Source: Vandiemenella viatica
Lineage: Eukaryota > Arthropoda > Insecta > Orthoptera > Morabidae
Length of the DNA stretch: 64,000 nt
Assembly (NCBI GenBank): GCA_031002005.1
Contig: JARYHS010008074.1
Location: 352,866,932-352,930,931, forward strand
Direction of reading: 5' to 3'
Shown piece by piece: positions 46,957 through 56,868 of the stretch; position 1 is the first letter of the stretch, and the number at the start of each line of letters is the position of its first letter. A program made the translations under genes and the position numbers. The notes under the pieces were generated by a model that saw nothing but the letters and a program-made list of their open reading frames with translations, searched no databases and was not told the DNA's origin.

Positions 46957-47265
46957 TGTACCTTTGTCTGTATTCAGTGATTATGCTAAGGGTGTGACTA
47001 GCCTCCTGCGTGTCGACCTTGAGTTGGGCTCTGCGCGCGCGGAATTCCTGCGGTCCCGCGCGCTCCTGCCTCTGGCCAGTGGCGCTCCTATCGCCGCGCC
47101 GGCAGGGAATGCCATCAATTACCGCCAGGGTCGTCCCGGCCGAATTCACGCAGCCATCCATAACCGTAAAAGTCATAAAGGCGAACCGAGACCTCGATAA
47201 CGTCCCGAGAGGCGAGAAGAGTTGCCGGTAAATGGCTATCTCCAAGGGGCCAATATTTATGTGCT
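46957..47265. promoter_or_regulatory. GC-rich island, candidate conserved regulatory element
   Basis: A 300-bp GC/CpG-rich block includes CCGTAAAAGTCATAAAGGC (caudal/Hox-like TCATAAA core), ACCTCGATAACG and GGCCAATATTTATG. Frames are open on both strands (46910-47200 and 47010-47231 plus; 46934-47245 minus) without any domain. The first of these starts inside the hAT MITE. Spaced AT cores in a GC-rich setting fit an enhancer better than an exon. Confidence 0.3.
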
Positions 47266-48570
47266 GGCGGTGTTTGCACCTCCTCTATATTGATACCGTC
47301 CCGACCTTACAATTTATGTGTTCGTACGTTACCGTATATTAAATACGTGGCCCTGCTAGCTGAAAGCCTTACTCCCTTTATAAGGCTGTTCCAATCAGAA
47401 AGAGAATCACTGGAAAGATATGGACACACTGGTTTAACCCGGCAGAATAAAACTTTCTCACAATTGAAAATTCGGAAATCCTTGTCATTATGTATCTAAC
47501 GGAACAGCTAAGTGGACATAAGGCAATCGGGAAAACATAGGCAGAAACGGAAGACTAAAGAGACAGGAAAACATCGTTTCGGCACTCCTTTTTACCATTT
47601 TTAATCGAATGTACTTTTTTCTTTTAAGTGAAAAACAATACTGGAGAGTATGAATCCAGCCTCGCCGTTCTCTAATGACCTAAACACATACCTTGCATGT
47701 GTCAGCCGGTTACATGGCACAAAAATCAATTTTCAGGTTAGATGGCGAACTCTACTCCACGACTCTTCAACGCCGCTTCACGTTGCGTAATGGTGTCGTT
47801 CAGTTAGGTCCACAAAGCAGACTGGAGGGCGCCTGACTGGGGATCCGTAGGTCCGCGTTTCGAATCCCAGTCTCGACTGTGATTTTCAAAGGCCCTTAAC
47901 ATGATCTTCACATCTGTCAGAGCTTGCTTTGTGTATGTGAAGTACACCAGAACACTTGTGTGGTTCGGATTGCACAATGAACTGTAGGTCCCTTATAACC
48001 TTTAGGATTGCTGTGTTAGGTTGGGTAGGCATGACAGAGGCACGAAAATTCTGTCACTCAACGGGTGAATCCTTCAAGGGTATCCCGGCCAACAGTACGA
48101 TACGCATTTACTTTAGCGAGGCCTCGTATCAAATTTATTATAAATACTTTAGAATCCTGTGTACTCTTAATATAGAGCATTTGAAATAAAATTATATGAA
48201 TACGCCCCAAAGTAACCTCAAAATAAAATCGTTACCTTATTTTGTCTACAACTTACGTATATTAAATGTGTTTTTAGCGTTTGATATTAAAATATAAGTT
48301 ACAGTCGATATTGGGGACGAATTGACAATAACGTGTTTGAGATGGACACGGTAGCAAAAATGGTCTAAAATTTATAACTTCAATGGCCACTTATTTCTTT
48401 GCTTATAAGTTAAAAAATAATTGTTAAAAATATCTTAGTCTTCTGCTTGGCGGGTTCTACACATCGATAGCTCGCACGATGGATTAGTATTTTTTCATTT
48501 TCATTTTTATTTTTTTCCCCCCTTCTCTCATTAATTCCACGAATCTTCCGAGGATATAATTTTACAGAAC
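47266..48570. other. Spacer with a tRNA-like B box
   Basis: GTTTCGAATCC at 47857-47867, preceded by GCCTGACTGGGGATCCGTAG, resembles the 3' half of a tRNA or SINE head. No matching A box or closing stem is seen, so no tRNA gene is called. The rest has no supported feature. Confidence 0.4.
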
Positions 48571-48716
48571 TTACGGCCCAGTCAAAGAGAGCGCAGGTTT
48601 TGTGGTACACAGTATTGCATCACCCCAGTCAAACAGAGCGCGGCCTACCGCGCATTGGAAGCCCAGAGCGCGGCGGGCAGGCGGCAGGTTGTGAATTCCA
48701 GAGTCCGCGGCGGGCA

Positions 48717-48878
48717 ATGGCGCACGAGACAGAAAGGCTCATTCATTGCGTTCGAGAATATTCATTTTTATATGACTCTCGACATTCCGAAAACATGTCA
48801 AGAAAGCATAAAATGTGGAATGAAATAGCTGAAAAGCTCAATCAGACTAATAAATGTACATTTATTTATTTTATATAG
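48717..48878 (+). pseudogene. MADF/Myb-like protein of Harbinger, N-terminal piece
   Basis: From the ATG at 48717 the frame reads MAHETERLIHCVREYSFLYD, then a basic stretch and WNEIAEKLN. This is the first part of a MADF domain (trihelix, Myb/SANT-like), where an acidic start, L..VREYP.LYD and W.EIA..L are conserved. In Harbinger elements the second gene encodes such a protein, which carries the transposase into the nucleus and binds the element's ends. About 44 residues fit the domain; then the frame runs into AT-rich sequence and stops at 48876-48878. The rest of the domain (third helix) and the C-terminus are missing. An upstream in-frame ATG (48600) lies in the subterminal repeats and is unlikely to be the start. 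Confidence 0.8.
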
Positions 48879-49077
48879 CAGGTTTCATTTTCCATTACCC
48901 ATAGACATAAAAAATATGCTGGTATAATTATTATAAAATTAAAATGAATTTTCGTTGTTCAAGTAATTTAGAAAATGGTTTCGTACCGCATAGGCAGCAT
49001 CAGTTGATCTCTCTCAATCGATTTGCGGTTGAGAAAGCATTGGCATGTTGGTTTGTTATTATTGTAACACCTTGTAG

Positions 49078-49482
49078 TTAAATTTCAGTGAATTGTTTTG
49101 TGTAACTTCTTACGAAATTGTGAAGGCAACATGTAGCTTTGACAACATGGACTCCGCTATCTACATCCAACTCTATAGGCCTAAAAAATATACGCCACGT
49201 CTGAGCTAAAATTCCAAAGGAATTTTCTACTCCACATCGTGCCCTATAAAAACGTTTATGGAAGTTTTTTTTTCGCTTCATCATCAATTGTAGTTTTGCA
49301 AAAGGAGGCATTAAATAAGTTTGTAGTTTGAATACTTCATCGCCTAAAATACGCGAGGAATGGACGTGGAAATGGTTTAGGTGGCAGGATAGTTTTGTGA
49401 AGTATATACTGGCTTTTTCGCCTTGAATATTAAAAGTGAGCTGAAGAAGCAATTCTTCTTCGTCGGATGAACTACTAGACAT
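49078..49482 (-). pseudogene. PIF/Harbinger transposase, internally deleted
   Basis: The frame runs from an ATG at 49482 to a stop at 49078 (134 codons). It starts MSSSSSDEEELLLQL, a typical acidic Harbinger start, then passes directly to the end of the DDE_Tnp_4 nuclease: RILGDEVFKLQTYLMPPF, RARCGVENSFGIL (which carries the last acidic catalytic residue), WRIFFRPI and CCLHNFVRS. Intact proteins have about 350-450 residues; the helix-turn-helix region and first catalytic Asp block are missing. It is unusual that the joined frame is open from start to stop. A short product could in theory be made but would not be a nuclease. Confidence 0.88.
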
Positions 49483-49662
49483 GTTAATAAGGAGGGGGCA
49501 GACAATTTAAAAAAAAAATTAATTACTCCTTCCTTCGTCCACGATTGCTTCAACACTGGTCCGCCATTCAGCTGCCGCGCTCTGTTCGTCCACTACAACT
49601 GCTGTCAGACCGACCCGTTCTGCGCACGCGAGCAGTCCGCGCTCTGTTTGACCGGGCCTTTA

Positions 49663-49852
49663 ATGTACGATATTCGGTTTTTGGTGACTGAAACACGTAT
49701 CATGTACAAATTTGAAGCCTGAAGACACGTGACAGGCGAAAGAACGGGTAGACAGAGGAGCGACAGCAATAGGGATCCTTTCGGGAACGGAACCCTAAAA
49801 AAAATAGAATTAAATGTTGCGTATAAGAATTGATTAGTTTATAGCATCTCTG

Positions 49853-49853
<1 letters not shown>
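49663..49853. other. Short spacer
   Basis: Nothing supported. Confidence 0.5.
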
Positions 49854-49887
<34 letters not shown>

Positions 49888-49888
49888 C
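49854..49888. repeat. (AC)n microsatellite
   Basis: About 17 AC dinucleotides. The valine-cysteine frame across it (49700-49885, minus) is an artefact. Confidence 0.95.
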
Positions 49889-49937
49889 TATCGATGGCGG
49901 AAAAGTGGATTCTCCATTCTACATTGCTTGTAAAGCA

Positions 49938-50175
49938 CATACCGTTCGTGGTGGGTGAGCGGTTAACGCTCTGGCCTCTCATTCGGGAGGACGCCGGTTA
50001 GAATCCCCGTCTGGGCATCCAGATTTGGGTTTTCAATGGTGTTCCCAAATAACTCCAGGCGAATGCCGGGATGCTTCCTTCAAAAGGCCATGGCCGAATT
50101 CCCGTTCCTTGTCCCCAGTCCCATCCCGCCTCTAATGACGTCGACGAGGCGTAAAGCCTTAGGTATAAAGAAAGG
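49938..50175 (+). repeat. tRNA-derived SINE, family I, 10-bp duplication
   Basis: Full-length copy with head CGTGGTGGGTGAGCGGTTAA, a B box with one change (GGTTAGAATCC near 49996), the usual body and the GTCGACGAGGCGTAAAG ending. TTGTAAAGCA flanks it exactly (49928-49937 and 50176-50185). The tail before the duplication is CCTTAGGTATAAAGAAAGG, so the A run is short. Confidence 0.94.
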
Positions 50176-50185
50176 TTGTAAAGCA

Positions 50186-50836
50186 TTTTTTTTAAAAATA
50201 ATTATTACGTGGTACTCCAGTTTTGAAGGTGTTCTGGTTATTTGTTGGAATCTGATTTTAAAACAGGGAAGAAAGGAAAATGCAATATGCGAAACTACTC
50301 CGTTTTGTTGCCAAACTTTGAGGTTAACAAATAATAGAATTCGGCTAAAAATTGATAGATTCGTTTGTGTTCGCTGGCATAATTTAACATAGAAGTCCGA
50401 CAGAACGGAGTTAATGGAATTATAGTTTAACATGGAATCCGACCCCGTAGCATCCTTACTGTGCTTCAAGTAAAGAAATCAAAGCTTTGGCCAGTTAAAT
50501 GGCCGATAGAAATGTTATTTTTTTTTCCAGCGTATTGAATGACAGTGATTATTTCTATAATGTTAGCTTCTGCAAATAATTTCTTGGCTCAAGATAATCA
50601 TGATACTGTAAGTCATTAATATAATACAGAAAGGGTTTATTTACTTATTTATTTATTGGAACGCTTAGTTTCCGTGCATGTAAAGAATCGATTGTCTTCA
50701 ATCATTTTTCGAGTTCCTAAGCTAGTAGCTTTCAGTAGCTACAAATTATTTCCATGTTTCATAGATAGTGCCATTGCTTGCATTTTATAAGATTTCTGCA
50801 TTTCATTTCTCCTGGTATTTAAGAGATGAAGCCAAC
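50186..50836. other. AT-rich spacer
   Basis: No supported feature. The 118- and 129-codon frames here run partly through the SINE and are not genes. Confidence 0.5.
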
Positions 50837-50880
50837 ACTCAACTTAACGTGAGTTCCGAGTTAGACAGCGAGCAGTGCGG

Positions 50881-52200
50881 ATGTCTAGTAAGGAAAGAGC
50901 GTGCCGCAATGCCGCGCCAGGCGGGCCGAGTGCCCCACCGCACTCGGCTTTGCCGGCGGCTGACGCGGCAACCAAGACGACCCAGCAAGGAAACACGGAC
51001 TTGAATATGGACACGGAATGGACGGCAGGAAACACGTTGTTGACAGCCCAGGAGGCCTACGGACAAGAAGAAGCGACATCAGAGTATGACAGTGAAAGTG
51101 CGTCTGATGTTACAATGACAGAAGACGGAAGCGGATACGACACCATAACAACAAGACCCGGCAACTGTGTAACGGCTGATGAAACGGAATTCAGAGAGGT
51201 GGGAGGCAAAAGGAAAATAAGCAGCAAAATGATGAGGAAGGCCAAGCTAGCACGAGCAACCAAGGAAATAACTACAAGTAATAAATATGCACCACTCGAA
51301 CAGCACGACGAAGAAATCAGTGCAAGTAAAGATGAGCCAGCTCCGAGCGCAACGGCACCAACGCCTGAAAGTAAAGAAATCCTCCCTCCAATCGTTATAG
51401 AAGTCGTACAAGACTATATCCGGATGAACCAAGTAATCAAGGAAAACCTGACAGGCAACCTCAAAGTTGTTTACAGGGGAGACAGCCTCAAATACCATGC
51501 TGAAAACACCAGAGACTATACCTTTATAAACAAATTCCTTAAGGAAAACCACATACCTTACTACACATACCAACTACCAAAGGACCGACCATTGAAAGTA
51601 GTGGTCAAAGGCCTGCCACCAACAGTAGACATAGCAGACCTAGAAGAAGAACTACGACAAAAAGGATACCCCATTCAAGGAATACATCAATTTAAGAAGA
51701 AACATGTGGCCACTAAAGAGATTATACCGCTGGCTGTATATCAAATAACACTGACACCAGGACCGAAGGCAGAGAAGATATATAACGAACGAACGATCCT
51801 TTACACTAGAGTGACCGTGGAAAGATACAGGCATCAAGAAGGACCACCTCAATGCATAAGTTGCCAAATAATAGGGCACACTGCAAATTATTGCCATCTA
51901 CCATACCGGTGCGTAAAGTGCGCCCAACACCACCCCACCAAACAATGCAATTTACCTGAACAAACAAGAGCCAAGTGCGCGAACTGCCAAGGAGCACATG
52001 CTGCCTCTTGGAAAGGATGCCCCATATACCAGGCGGCCATACGACCACCAAGAACAAAAAAATCAAGGGAAGAAAGAAAACAGAAAACACAGGAAGACGA
52101 GAATACCACGCAGATGGACATCAGAGGTAGGACGCAGCAGCTAACCACCAGCCAACAACAATCAGCATACATACGCGGATGCTGTGGAAGGAAGAAATAG
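50881..52200 (+). CDS. LINE ORF1, gag-like RNA-binding protein
   Basis: About 439 residues. In intact elements this protein coats the retrotransposon RNA, helps it reach the nucleus and acts as a chaperone during reverse transcription. The first 150 residues are acidic and low in complexity. Next is a PRE_C2HC-type region (RPLKVVVKGLPPTVDIADLE) and then three zinc knuckles: CISCQIIGHTANYC, CVKCAQHHPTKQC and CANCQGAHAASWKGC. This is the usual arrangement for Jockey-type ORF1. The C-terminus is basic and polar. I chose the ATG at 50881 since an in-frame GTG two codons earlier is not a normal eukaryotic start. The frame is uninterrupted to TAG at 52200. ORF2 follows downstream in the transcript. 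Confidence 0.92.
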   Translation: MSSKERACRNAAPGGPSAPPHSALPAADAATKTTQQGNTDLNMDTEWTAGNTLLTAQEAYGQEEATSEYDSESASDVTMTEDGSGYDTITTRPGNCVTADETEFREVGGKRKISSKMMRKAKLARATKEITTSNKYAPLEQHDEEISASKDEPAPSATAPTPESKEILPPIVIEVVQDYIRMNQVIKENLTGNLKVVYRGDSLKYHAENTRDYTFINKFLKENHIPYYTYQLPKDRPLKVVVKGLPPTVDIADLEEELRQKGYPIQGIHQFKKKHVATKEIIPLAVYQITLTPGPKAEKIYNERTILYTRVTVERYRHQEGPPQCISCQIIGHTANYCHLPYRCVKCAQHHPTKQCNLPEQTRAKCANCQGAHAASWKGCPIYQAAIRPPRTKKSREERKQKTQEDENTTQMDIRGRTQQLTTSQQQSAYIRGCCGRKK

Positions 52201-52347
52201 AAAGGAGAGAGCACACACGACGACGAGAAGAAGATCGACGGATGGCGAGTGACGCACAAGAAGGAATGGACGGACCACAGACAGTATAAAAGATGTATTC
52301 AACGTAATAAACACAACAATGAAAAACCTGAAGAACGCGAAAACAAA

Positions 52348-55115
52348 ATGGGAGAAGGTAATAGTAGTGGTCGAAGCGATAATGACCCTTCTGGCATAAT
52401 GGAACGCACAAGGATAGGAAAACTACAAGACATCAAAATAGGAATATGGAACGTGAACGGACTAAGAAACCAAAAAGAAGAACTACAAGTTTTTATACAC
52501 GAGAACCACCTAGACATAATGATGATAAATGAGACACATTTGAAGACAAAGGACACATTCAAGATGCCAGGAATGAACACATATCGAACAGACAGACCAA
52601 GAGCAAGGGGAGGAGGAACGGCCATTCTGGTCCGACACTCCATCGCTCACCAACTTATTCAAATGCCTCCTATGATGGAAATTGAAGCAACGTCCATCAA
52701 AATACATACAAGAGAAGGACATGTAGTACTGGTGGCAGCCTACCTAGCCCCAAGCCGAGCCATAGTGGAAACAAGATTTCGATGCCATCCTCTCGCTGGG
52801 GGAGAGAATTATAATAGGAGGGGATTTTAACGCAAAACATGAGACATGGAATTCAAGAATAAAAAACGCCAAAGGAGAAAGACTATTAGCTCTCACAGAG
52901 GAAAGAAACATAGAGGTGATAGGCCCTACAGAGCCCACGCATATCCCATTCAACCACAGCCACTATCCTGACGTACTAGATATCGTAATCGTCAAAAATA
53001 TTAATCAAGAGATACAATTAACAACAGTAAACGACCTAACATCAGACCACCAGCCAGTATTAATGCAGCTGAGAAATTGGATAACAACCAACATGGCAGT
53101 AAAGAAGACTACAGAAATAAACTGGAACTACTACCAACGCCTAGTACACAACAAAATCAGAACAAACTATTCGGTCACATCACCCGAAAGGGTAGATGCA
53201 GCAGTACAACACTTGGGATATGTCATACAAGAGGCAGCATCTAAAGCGGCAATAGTTACCATAGTTGAAGAAAGAAACAGAGAAGAACTACCACCCCTGC
53301 TGGAGGAGCTAAGATACATTAAGAACCAGCAAAGGAAACGATGGCAGAGATTCAGAGACCCTAAGGACCGAAGAGAATACCAACAGTTAGCCCGGGAACT
53401 AAAGACAAGACTTCTTGAAAACAAAATAGAGAGGTGGGAAAACAAAATGGCACACCTCCTCCTACAAAACAAAGATGCATGGAAACTTATAAGAGCATTA
53501 AAAACACCACGGACAGCAAAAAGGCCAATAACAGGACCAACAGGAATTGAGTTCGAACCACTCGCAAAGGCGGAAATTCTGGCCGAGACCTTTGCAGCAC
53601 AGTACACACTGCCAACAAGGGAGAAGGAAACAAGAGAAGAGGAGGAAACCAGGAGACTAGCAAGCACCATCCGAACTGAAACTATTAACACAAACCCGGA
53701 GTTAGCTACACCAAAGGAAGTCCGACAGATAATAAAGAGATTGGCCAACAACAAAGCAACAGGCCCAGACAATATCAGCAACGAGCAACTAAAGCATCTA
53801 CCAATGAAAGGAATGGTACTACTAACAAGGATAATAAACTCAGCAATGTGTACTGGATACTACCCCCAACAATGGAAGATAGCTCGAGTGGTAGCCATAC
53901 CAAAACCCGGTAAAGACCACACAAGGCCGGAAAACTACCGACCCATCAACTTACTCAGTTCAGTAGCTAAAGTGACGGAACGAGTAATACTCAAAAGAAT
54001 TACAACTAATTTACAGATTAATAAAACAATCAGGAAAGAACAGCACGGTTTTCAGCCAGGGGCATCAACTACAACGCAACTTCTCAAACTAGTGGAAGAT
54101 ACAGTGAGAGCCTTTAATAAAGGGAAATCTGTGGCAGCAGCCTTCCTGGATGTCGAAAAGGCATATGATAAAACATGGAAGGACAACTTATTAGTCAAAA
54201 TCGACACCAAAACAAAAATACCACGTTGTTACACTAAGTTAATTGGAAACGCCTTAACGCAAAGGAAATTCTACGTGATAGAGGACGGACAACAATCATC
54301 CCAACAAATCATGGAAGAAGGAATACCTCAAGGCTCCGTCTTATCACCAACTTTATTTAATATATATGTTAACGATATACCAGTCCCAGACAACATCTAC
54401 ATAGCACAGTTTGCCGATGATATAGTGATATATACCATTGGACACAGGCACGAAACAAACATTCAAAGATTACAAAAGGGAATAAATATGCTGCTACAAT
54501 GGTGTACCAAAAACAAAATAACTATAAATCCGGGAAAATGTGCGACAATTTATTTCACGAAAAAGAAACCAGACTTCGATCATCTACCTGGAATAACTAT
54601 AGCCTGGACAGAAAGTTCCATGGAGAACAACACACAGATACCTAGGAATAGTATTAGATCAGAAACTATTGTTCCAGCACCATATAAGGGAGCGATTCCA
54701 AAAAGGACTGGCTGTAATACTAAACCTATATCCGATCCTCCGAAGTAAGGAGATGACGGTAGAAACAAAAACACGAGTGTATAAAATGGTCATAAGGCCA
54801 TTTATATTATACGGATGCCAAATATGGGGTATAGCGGCAAAATCAAACATAGGAATACTGCAAAGATTGCAAAACAGATGTCTACGAATGATACTCGGAG
54901 CAAGAATAAGCACACCAACTCAACAACTTCATTACGCAACAGGGATATCTACAATCAAAGACGAAATATACAACCAGAGCCTACGCCTATACAACAAATT
55001 GGACAAAAATAGGAATACCAACGACGAAAGGCTCCAAGAACTAGGCAAAGAAACAATACAACCATGGCATAAGAACAAATTCCCACGAAGTATCGTCGAG
55101 TTACGGAACAAGTAA
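52348..55115 (+). pseudogene. LINE ORF2, endonuclease-reverse transcriptase, two frameshifts
   Basis: The N-terminal APE-type endonuclease starts IGIWNVNGLRN and has INETHL, then after the first frameshift (about 52765-52772) GGDFNAKH (52817-52840) and SDHQPV (53042-53059). The reverse transcriptase follows with NYRPINLLSSVAKVTERV, AAFLDVEKAYD (first catalytic Asp at 54149), GIPQGSVLSPTLFNIYVND and FADD (54410-54421). A second frameshift near 54605-54640 separates the thumb and C-terminal region (from a YLGIVLD block to the stop at 55113-55115). No RNase H domain is seen. Starts at 52249, 52348 or 52399 are possible; 52348 is chosen for its position before the endonuclease. An intact protein would nick the target and copy the RNA there; this one is not translatable in one piece. 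Confidence 0.93.
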
Positions 55116-55315
55116 ATAAATAAAACGAACCCAACGGGGTTTCCAGTAAGGTCACACCACTGGTGTGACCAAAGCTGGTTTGTCCCCAAAGCGATAAATA
55201 AACGGTGCCCCCAAAACATCCTAACGTAACGAACCAGTAGAACTGCACACTGCAGTGGAACTGTAGCAAAACGACCGTTGAGGCCGGTGAAAAAAAAAAA
55301 CAAAAACAAAAAAAA
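55116..55315 (+). other. LINE 3' UTR with perfect hairpin and A-rich tail
   Basis: GGTCACACCA (55150-55159) and TGGTGTGACC (55161-55170) are exact inverse repeats separated by a single C, so the RNA could form a strong 10-bp stem, with the apical pairs opening to give a loop. LINE 3' UTR hairpins can be recognised by the reverse transcriptase. The tail is a run of A broken by single C bases. Confidence 0.8.
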
Positions 55316-55327
55316 ACTCAATTTAAC

Positions 55328-56595
55328 CTGCCCATGATGGTGGACTGACATAACACGTGACTCAACGGGCCGGCATCCCCCAAAGACTTGTTAACTAGCA
55401 GTCATGTCGGACGCCCAGTCAATACCGCATACTGCTCGAACTCGTATCGCATTTAACGTTCAATACAGAAGAAAGTCCTCATGTCGATTGATTCTGACGT
55501 GGACCGCTTCTGCTTTCCAAAGAAAGTTCTTGCCCTGTGTTCACCTCGGATTGTATCCTGTAACGGGACGCTGGAACCAGTAAGCAACCCACTTAACAAG
55601 TGAAACGAAAGCCGAGTGTCACTTAGCAACTTTACTCTGGCCAATGCCTGCTACTTGCCACGTCCAATACTGGAAGCAGCTGGCTCTGTATAGTGTACGG
55701 GGCACAACTAATAAATTGTCTTTAATACTCTGCTGCTGTATTTCATACGACAAGATGTTATTTTGCCTCAATTCGTGTGTCATTCGCACGGGAACCAGCG
55801 ATTGCGCTAGATGTGTAGCAGCATTACGTCAGATGAAAAGAATCGATCCTACTTGACATCTGGCCGTGATACGTAATAGTAGGTGAGATTTACGGCAGCA
55901 TCTCGTGCAGCAGCAATTAGTAGGAGACATTCCATGTTTCATAAGCAGCTGTTGTCTAATTCACTAGCGTTACTATATTTTATCACGCAACAACAGTATC
56001 TCTCTCTTTTATTATGTTTGCATATATAACGACTGAAAAGTCCAAAGAAACTGCGATAGTTATTGTGCTTTAGGAGCTAAGGTACTTCACGGGTACGCGG
56101 CGGCGTTGATTCTGCAGTCTCATGCTTTAGCGTCCTCCAACCTGTTAGCGAGCAGACAGTTATTAGTGGAATTAATCCGAAATGTATCCTGCTGTAAACT
56201 ATAAAGCGTCATGTTTACTCGCATAACAAATGGAAACTCGTGTGAAGACAGTAACTACCAGAATGATAGACTGCACGGTAATAGGTCAATTTTCGACACA
56301 GTACCTGTTAAATACATTAAAAAAAAAAAAAAATCGTCGGCTCACTGTAAGAGGAATTATAGCATGTTTGCCTCCTTCGATTATCAAGTACAATGGTATG
56401 ATTCTGGAATTCAGGCTCTCAAAATCAATGTTGCAGATAGTTGCATTCGTGCTGCCTGATATCGGAGGACTCCAAAATCATTTTAGGTATTTTCACTCAT
56501 CCTCGTGATACATTGAAACCTTTTTTCTCAACTTAACGCCTTTACCTCCACCCCCCCCCCCCCCCTCCGCCCCCGTCCACTTTCTGCTAACAACT
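55328..56595. other. Spacer
   Basis: An A run (56319-56332) and a C run (about 56550-56566); no coding signal supported. Confidence 0.5.
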
Positions 56596-56812
56596 ACGGA
56601 GACTGGTGGATGAGCGTTGACGATCGGGCCTGGCATTTGTGAGAGAGGGGTTCGATTCCCCAACCGACAGCCCAATATCAGTTATCCGTGCTTTCCCGAT
56701 ATAGCTCCAGGCAACGGTTCCTCGAGTTCTTGCCTGCCTGTAATTATCTCGGTTATCTCAACTCGTAGTAAAGTCTTAAAACTCTAAGCAAAAAATAAAA
56801 TGAAATAATTTA
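56596..56812 (+). repeat. tRNA-derived SINE, second family
   Basis: A-box-like TGGTGGATGAGCG (56604-56616) and consensus B box GGTTCGATTCC (56649-56659). The body then reads TCCGTGCTTTCCCGATATAG, CTCCAGGCAACGGTTCCTCG and a TTATCTCGG block, ending in an A-rich tail near 56790-56812. The central part follows the same plan as family I (a GTTTTCC / CTCCAGGCAA.. / TTCC core) but is otherwise different, so the two families may share a conserved core domain. Confidence 0.6.
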
Positions 56813-56868
56813 ACGAATAGAAAGAGGTAGATGGATGAATCGAAACAATCTATAGACTGAGACAAAAA

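Larger units (their letters stand above)
48574..49659. mobile_element. Compact PIF/Harbinger element with pieces of both genes
   Basis: The ends CGGCCCAGTCAAAGAGAGCG and the inverse of AGGCCCGGTCAAACAGAGCG are flanked by TTA (48571-48573, 49660-49662). The element is 1,086 bp, against several kilobases for an autonomous one. It holds a MADF-type (Myb-like) start on the plus strand near the left end and a shortened transposase on the minus strand near the right end, in the convergent layout of insect Harbingers. The motif CAGAGCGCGG occurs at 48634-48643 and 48664-48673, and inverted at 49575-49584 and 49637-49646. Confidence 0.93.
50849..55315 (+). mobile_element. Jockey-like LINE (non-LTR retrotransposon)
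   Basis: ORF1 and ORF2 are followed by a 200-bp 3' UTR and an A-rich tail with C interruptions (about 55290-55315). ACTCAACTTAAC (50837-50848) before and ACTCAATTTAAC (55316-55327) after differ at one base and are best read as a target-site duplication, which sets the limits at about 4.47 kb. The 5' UTR would be only about 32 bp, so the copy is either slightly 5'-truncated or of a family with a very short leader. Damage is light: ORF1 is intact and ORF2 has two frameshifts. Confidence 0.93.

Noticed and set aside
47830..47890. Possible tRNA gene
   Set aside because: Only a B box and a plausible T arm; no D arm or acceptor pairing found.
49700..49885. Cysteine-valine repeat peptide
   Set aside because: Translation of the (AC)n microsatellite.
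50080..50469. 129-codon minus-strand frame
   Set aside because: Its C-terminal part is the reverse translation of a SINE (GMGLGTRNG-type peptide seen at each reversed copy).
53167..53781. 204-codon minus-strand frame
   Set aside because: Antisense shadow of LINE ORF2; hydrophobic composition results from the codon bias of the sense strand.
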